A stretch of 64,000 nt of DNA from JAHEFT01 sp963766195 (GTDB lineage Bacteria > Pseudomonadota > Gammaproteobacteria > Xanthomonadales > SZUA-36). The DNA is taken from NCBI GenBank assembly GCA_963766195.1, contig CAVXYY010000005.1:372001-436000 (forward strand). Reading direction: 5' to 3'. The notes below the pieces were generated by a model. It was given only the letters and a program-made list of their open reading frames with translations, had not been told where the DNA came from and searched no databases. Below, piece by piece: positions 60,489 to 64,000 of the stretch. A program made the position numbers and the translations under genes. How positions within the stretch are numbered: the first letter of the stretch is position 1; each line of letters opens with the position of its first letter.

Positions 60489-63400
60489 TTACTCCCGCCG
60501 GGCATCCGCCGGGAAGTCCGCAGCGCCGCGGCCGGCCATCTTGCAGTAAACATCCCAGCGCAGGTGGACTGTTTTTTGCGCAATATCGGCCAGGCGGTTG
60601 GCTTCCTCGGGGTTCTCCCGCGCCAGCAGCTTGAAGCGTCCTTCGTGTTTGCGGTATTCCACCAGCGGTATCGAAGGCGGCAGGCAGTCGATCGTGAAGG
60701 GTACGCCGCCCTCATCCCGGGCCAGCGGGTTATAGCGGATCAGCGGCCAGTGGCCGCTGGAAACCGCGCGTTTTTGCTGCTGCATACCCTGTTCCATGTC
60801 GATCCCGTGAGCGATGCAGTGGGAATAGGCAATGATCAATGACGGGCCCGGATAGGCTTCGGCCTCGCGCAACGCCTGCAGGGTTTGCTGCGGGTTGGCG
60901 CCCATGGCGATGCGAGCCACGTAGACGTTGCCGTACGCAATCGCCTGTTGGGCAACGTCCTTCTTGCCGATCAACTTGCCGCCGGCGGCAAATTTGGCCA
61001 CGGCGCCCAGCGGCGTCGACTTCGACATCTGACCGCCGGTGTTCGAGTACACCTCGGTGTCCATGATCAGGATGTTGATGTCCAGACCCGATGCGAGTGC
61101 GTGGTCGAGCCCGCTGGACCCGATGTCATAGGCCCAGCCGTCACCGCCCACGATCCAGATCGAACGCCGGACCAGGTGATCCGCCATCGACTGCAGTTTC
61201 CTGGACGCGGGTGTGTCGATCAGCTTGAGGCGGTACTTGAGTTCCGCAACCCGTTCGCGCTGGTTCTGGATTTGCGTTTCACTTTGCTGCTGCGCATTGA
61301 GGAGCGCATCGACCAATTCGGCGCCCAGTTCTTCGCGCATTCTTTCCAGCGCGACCTTGGCCTGCTTCATGTGGTGGTCTGCCGACAGGCGGAACCCCAT
61401 GCCGAACTCGGCGTTGTCTTCAAACAGGGAATTCGACCAGGCCGGCCCGCGGCCAGCAGGGTTTTTCGCCCAGGGGGTAGTGGGCAGGTTGCCGCCGTAA
61501 ATGGAGGAGCAGCCGGTCGCGTTGGCGACCATCATGCGGCCGCCGAACAATTGCGTGACCAGCCTCAGGTACGGTGTTTCACCGCAGCCCGAGCAGGCGC
61601 CGGAAAATTCGAACAGCGGTTGCAGGAACTGCACGCCGCGGACATTGGAAAAATCGATTTCCGCGCGTTTGTTCCACTCCAGCTGTCTCGAACCAGGCCA
61701 GGTTTGCACGCTGATCTTCGAGGATCGGGTCCTTGGCGACCAGCCTGAGTGCCCGTACTTCCTTGCCTTCATCGTCCAGGTCGCGAACCGGGCAGGCATC
61801 AACGCAAAGGTTACAGCCGGTGCAGTCGTCGGGGTAGACCTGCAAAACGTAGCGCATTTCCGGGAAACCGCGGGCGCTGATCGGGGAAGACTGGTAACTC
61901 TCCGGCGCCCCTTGCAGGGCGTCTTCGTGGCAGAACTTGGCCCGGATCGCTGCGTGCGGGCAAACAAACGAGCAATTGCCGCACTGGATGCAATGATCTT
62001 CCAGCCATTCCGGGATGAACTGCGCGATGCTGCGCTTCTCCCACTGGGTGGTGGCCGTCGGGTAGGTGCCATCCACCGGTATCTTGGAAACCGGCAGCAG
62101 GTCGCCGCGCCCGGCCATCATTTCCGCGGTGATGTCCTGGACAAAAATCGGGGCGATTTTTGGCACGATCCGGCGTTCGCCGATGCCGCTATGTGCGTTC
62201 GCATCGACATCAACCTTGAACAGGTGCGAGAGCGCCTGGTCGACCGCGGCATGGTTCTTCGCGACGACTTCCGGACCCTTTTTACTGTAGGTTTTCTCGA
62301 TCGACTTCTTGATCAGGGTGATCGCCGCATCCGTGTCCATGACACCTGACAGCTTGAAGAAACAGACCTGCATGATGGTGTTGATGCGCCTGCCCATGCC
62401 GGTTTCCAGGGCCACGGTGTAGGCGTCGATCGTATACAGCCGGATGTTCTTGTCGATGATCTGGCGCTGCATGCGATCGGGCAGCTTCTGCCATAGACTC
62501 GTCCGGGCTGTACGGGCTGTTCAGCAACAGCGTGGCGCCGGGCGCTGCCCGCGCCAGCAGGTCGGTGCTGAAGACAAAGTCAAACTGGTGGCAGCCGATG
62601 AAATTGGCGGACTGGACCAGGTAAGGGGAATCGATCGGTTCGGGGCCAAAGCGCAGGTGGGAAACGGTCTGTGCCCCGGATTTTTTCGAGTCATAAACAA
62701 AGTAAGCCTGGCCGAACCGGTCCGGGTCACTGCTGATGATCTTGATGCTGTTCTTGTTCGCGCCAACGGTGCCGTCAGCGCCCAGACCGTAAAACATGGC
62801 CCGCACGACATTGTCCCGTTCGATATCGAAAGAGTCGTCAACATCGATGCTGAGGTGGGTGATGTCGTCATTGATTCCAACCGTGAAATGACGCCTGGGC
62901 GTTGCGCTTGTCCAGTTCGTCGAACACGGCCTTGACCATGGCCGGGGTGAATTCCTTTGAAGACAGGCCGTAACGGCCTCCGGTGACCAGCGGCATGCTG
63001 CCGATGCTACCTTCGGAAAGACCCTGGGCCAGCGCCGTGATCACATCCTGGTACAGCGGTTCGCCATTCGAGCCGGGCTCCTTGGTGCGATCCAGCACCG
63101 CGATGCGTTTGACCGTGGGCGGCAGGGCGGAGAGCAGGGCATCTGCCGGGAACGGCCGGAACAGGCGCACTACCAGCACGCCATAACGGCCGTTTTGATT
63201 CTGATTCAGCCAGTCAACGGTCTCACGCACCGTGGCCGTGCCGGATCCTATCGCCACGATGACGGTTTCAGCCTCGGGGTGCCCGAAATAGTCAACCAGG
63301 TGGTATTGCCGGCCTGTTTCGGCCGCCAGTTCGTCCATTTTCCTTTGCACGATGCCGGGGACTGCCTGGTAGTAGGAATTGACGCTTTCGCGCCCCTGGA

Positions 63401-64000
63401 AGTAAGTATCCGGGTTTTGCGCGGTGCCGCGCATGACCGGATTGTCCGGGTTCAGTGACCGCTGGTGGTGGGCCAGCACCAGGTCGTCGTCAATCAGCTT
63501 GCGGATCGTTTCATCCGCCAATTGCACGATTTTGTTGACCTCGTGCGAGGTGCGGAAGCCGTCAAAGAAATGGATGAAGGGTATCCGCGATTCCAGCGTC
63601 GCGGCATGCGCAACCAGCGCGAGGTCATGGGCCTCCTGGACCGATGCCGAGGCGAGTTGGGCAAAGCCGGTGGTGCGGGCGGCCATCACGTCCTGGTGGT
63701 CGCCGAAAATGGACAGGCCCTGTGCGGCCAGTGACCTGGCCGCCACGTGAAATACGGTTGGCGTCAGTTCACCGGCGATCTTGTACATGTTCGGCAGCAT
63801 CAGCATCAGGCCCTGCGACGCGGTAAAAGTCGTCGACAGCGCGCCTGCCTGCAGTGCGCCGTGAACCGCGCCGGCAGCGCCGCCTTCGTGCTGCATTTCC
63901 ACCACGGTGGGGACAAAGCCCCACAGGTTGGGGACTTTTTTCGAAGCCCATTCGTCGGCCAGTTCGGCCATGGTCGAGGACGGCGTGATGGGATAAATCG
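60489..64000 (-). pseudogene. nifJ: Pyruvate:ferredoxin (flavodoxin) oxidoreductase, 5' partial and frameshifted
   Basis: Domains in order from the window edge: PFOR N-terminal part (YPITPSS near the edge, then MAELADEWASKKVPNLWGF), domain II (LDRTKEPGSNGEPLY), the gamma part (FYGLGADGTVGANKNSIKII), two ferredoxin-type clusters (CIQCGNCSFVCPH, CTGCNLCVDACP) and the TPP domain (FSGACSGCGETPY, GGDGWAYDIG, TEVYSNTGGQMS). Together they make the single-chain NifJ-type enzyme that converts pyruvate and CoA to acetyl-CoA, CO2 and reduced ferredoxin. Frameshifts lie near 62888, 62494 and 61687; only the N-terminal few residues are outside the window. All cluster cysteines and the TPP motif are intact, so assembly indels are possible. 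It fits the anaerobic theme of the frd-rquA operon. Confidence 0.85.

Noticed and set aside
1..64000. tRNA, rRNA, insertion sequence or prophage genes
   Set aside because: I looked for T-loop-like and transposase or integrase motifs by eye and found none convincing; a tRNAscan or ISfinder search could still find something missed.

Overview
The window looks like chromosome of a gammaproteobacterium, probably uncultured and facultatively anaerobic, with many secreted proteins. The evidence is a YbiT-type ABC-F protein, TrhP/YegQ, NhaD, HemY, E. coli-type FrdABCD, Pseudomonas-like REP elements, moderately high GC and no plasmid or phage genes. Lineage below class level is a guess. I recognised no rRNA, tRNA or CRISPR.

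Layout. 1-6.2 kb (+): the end of an MltF-like lytic transglycosylase, a PpiC-like protein, HupE/UreJ, the NhaD Na+/H+ antiporter and an APC permease. 6.2-13.9 kb (-): one tightly packed operon, read from 13.9 kb downward. It encodes a monoheme lipoprotein, a decaheme MtrA/DmsE cytochrome, an MtrB/PioB outer-membrane barrel, FrdA, FrdB, FrdC, FrdD and RquA (rhodoquinone synthesis). 14.1-18.5 kb (+): HemY, a sensor kinase with c-heme motifs, and a sigma-54 activator. 18.5-21.6 kb (-): cytochrome b, a nine-heme cytochrome and two response regulators (one frameshifted), behind a good -24/-12 promoter. 21.8-31.3 kb: a triheme cytochrome, a nine-heme/cytochrome b fusion (frameshifted), two tetraheme c4-like proteins, two monoheme proteins, TrhP and an octaheme cytochrome. 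31.4-38.2 kb: two TPR membrane proteins, a secreted protein, an M28 peptidase and a toxin-antitoxin pair with a 42-bp palindromic operator. 38.3-51.7 kb: S9 peptidases (one wrecked), an alcohol dehydrogenase, an amidohydrolase, M48 and M28-type proteolysis, and small enzymes. 51.7-54.4 kb: gene scraps and two secreted repeat proteins. 54.4-60.1 kb: a TlpA-like protein, YbiT and two secreted surface-type proteins. 60.5-64 kb (-): pyruvate:ferredoxin/flavodoxin oxidoreductase, frameshifted and running off the window.

How it may work together (inference). The 12.5-31.3 kb stretch encodes about 50 c-type heme sites in ten cytochromes. The central proposal is an electron path that joins an outer-membrane MtrAB conduit, periplasmic carriers and inner-membrane cytochrome b/c quinone modules to a rhodoquinone-linked fumarate reductase. 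The conduit, the reductase and the rhodoquinone gene share one transcription unit, with an FNR-like site upstream. A heme-sensing two-component system next door plausibly drives the cytochrome b/nine-heme operon from its sigma-54 promoter. The direction of electron flow cannot be read from sequence.

Caution: at least six genes carry frameshifts (21.3, 23.5, 41.3-42.4, 42.7, 59.8 and 61.7-62.9 kb). Some may be assembly indels rather than true pseudogenes.
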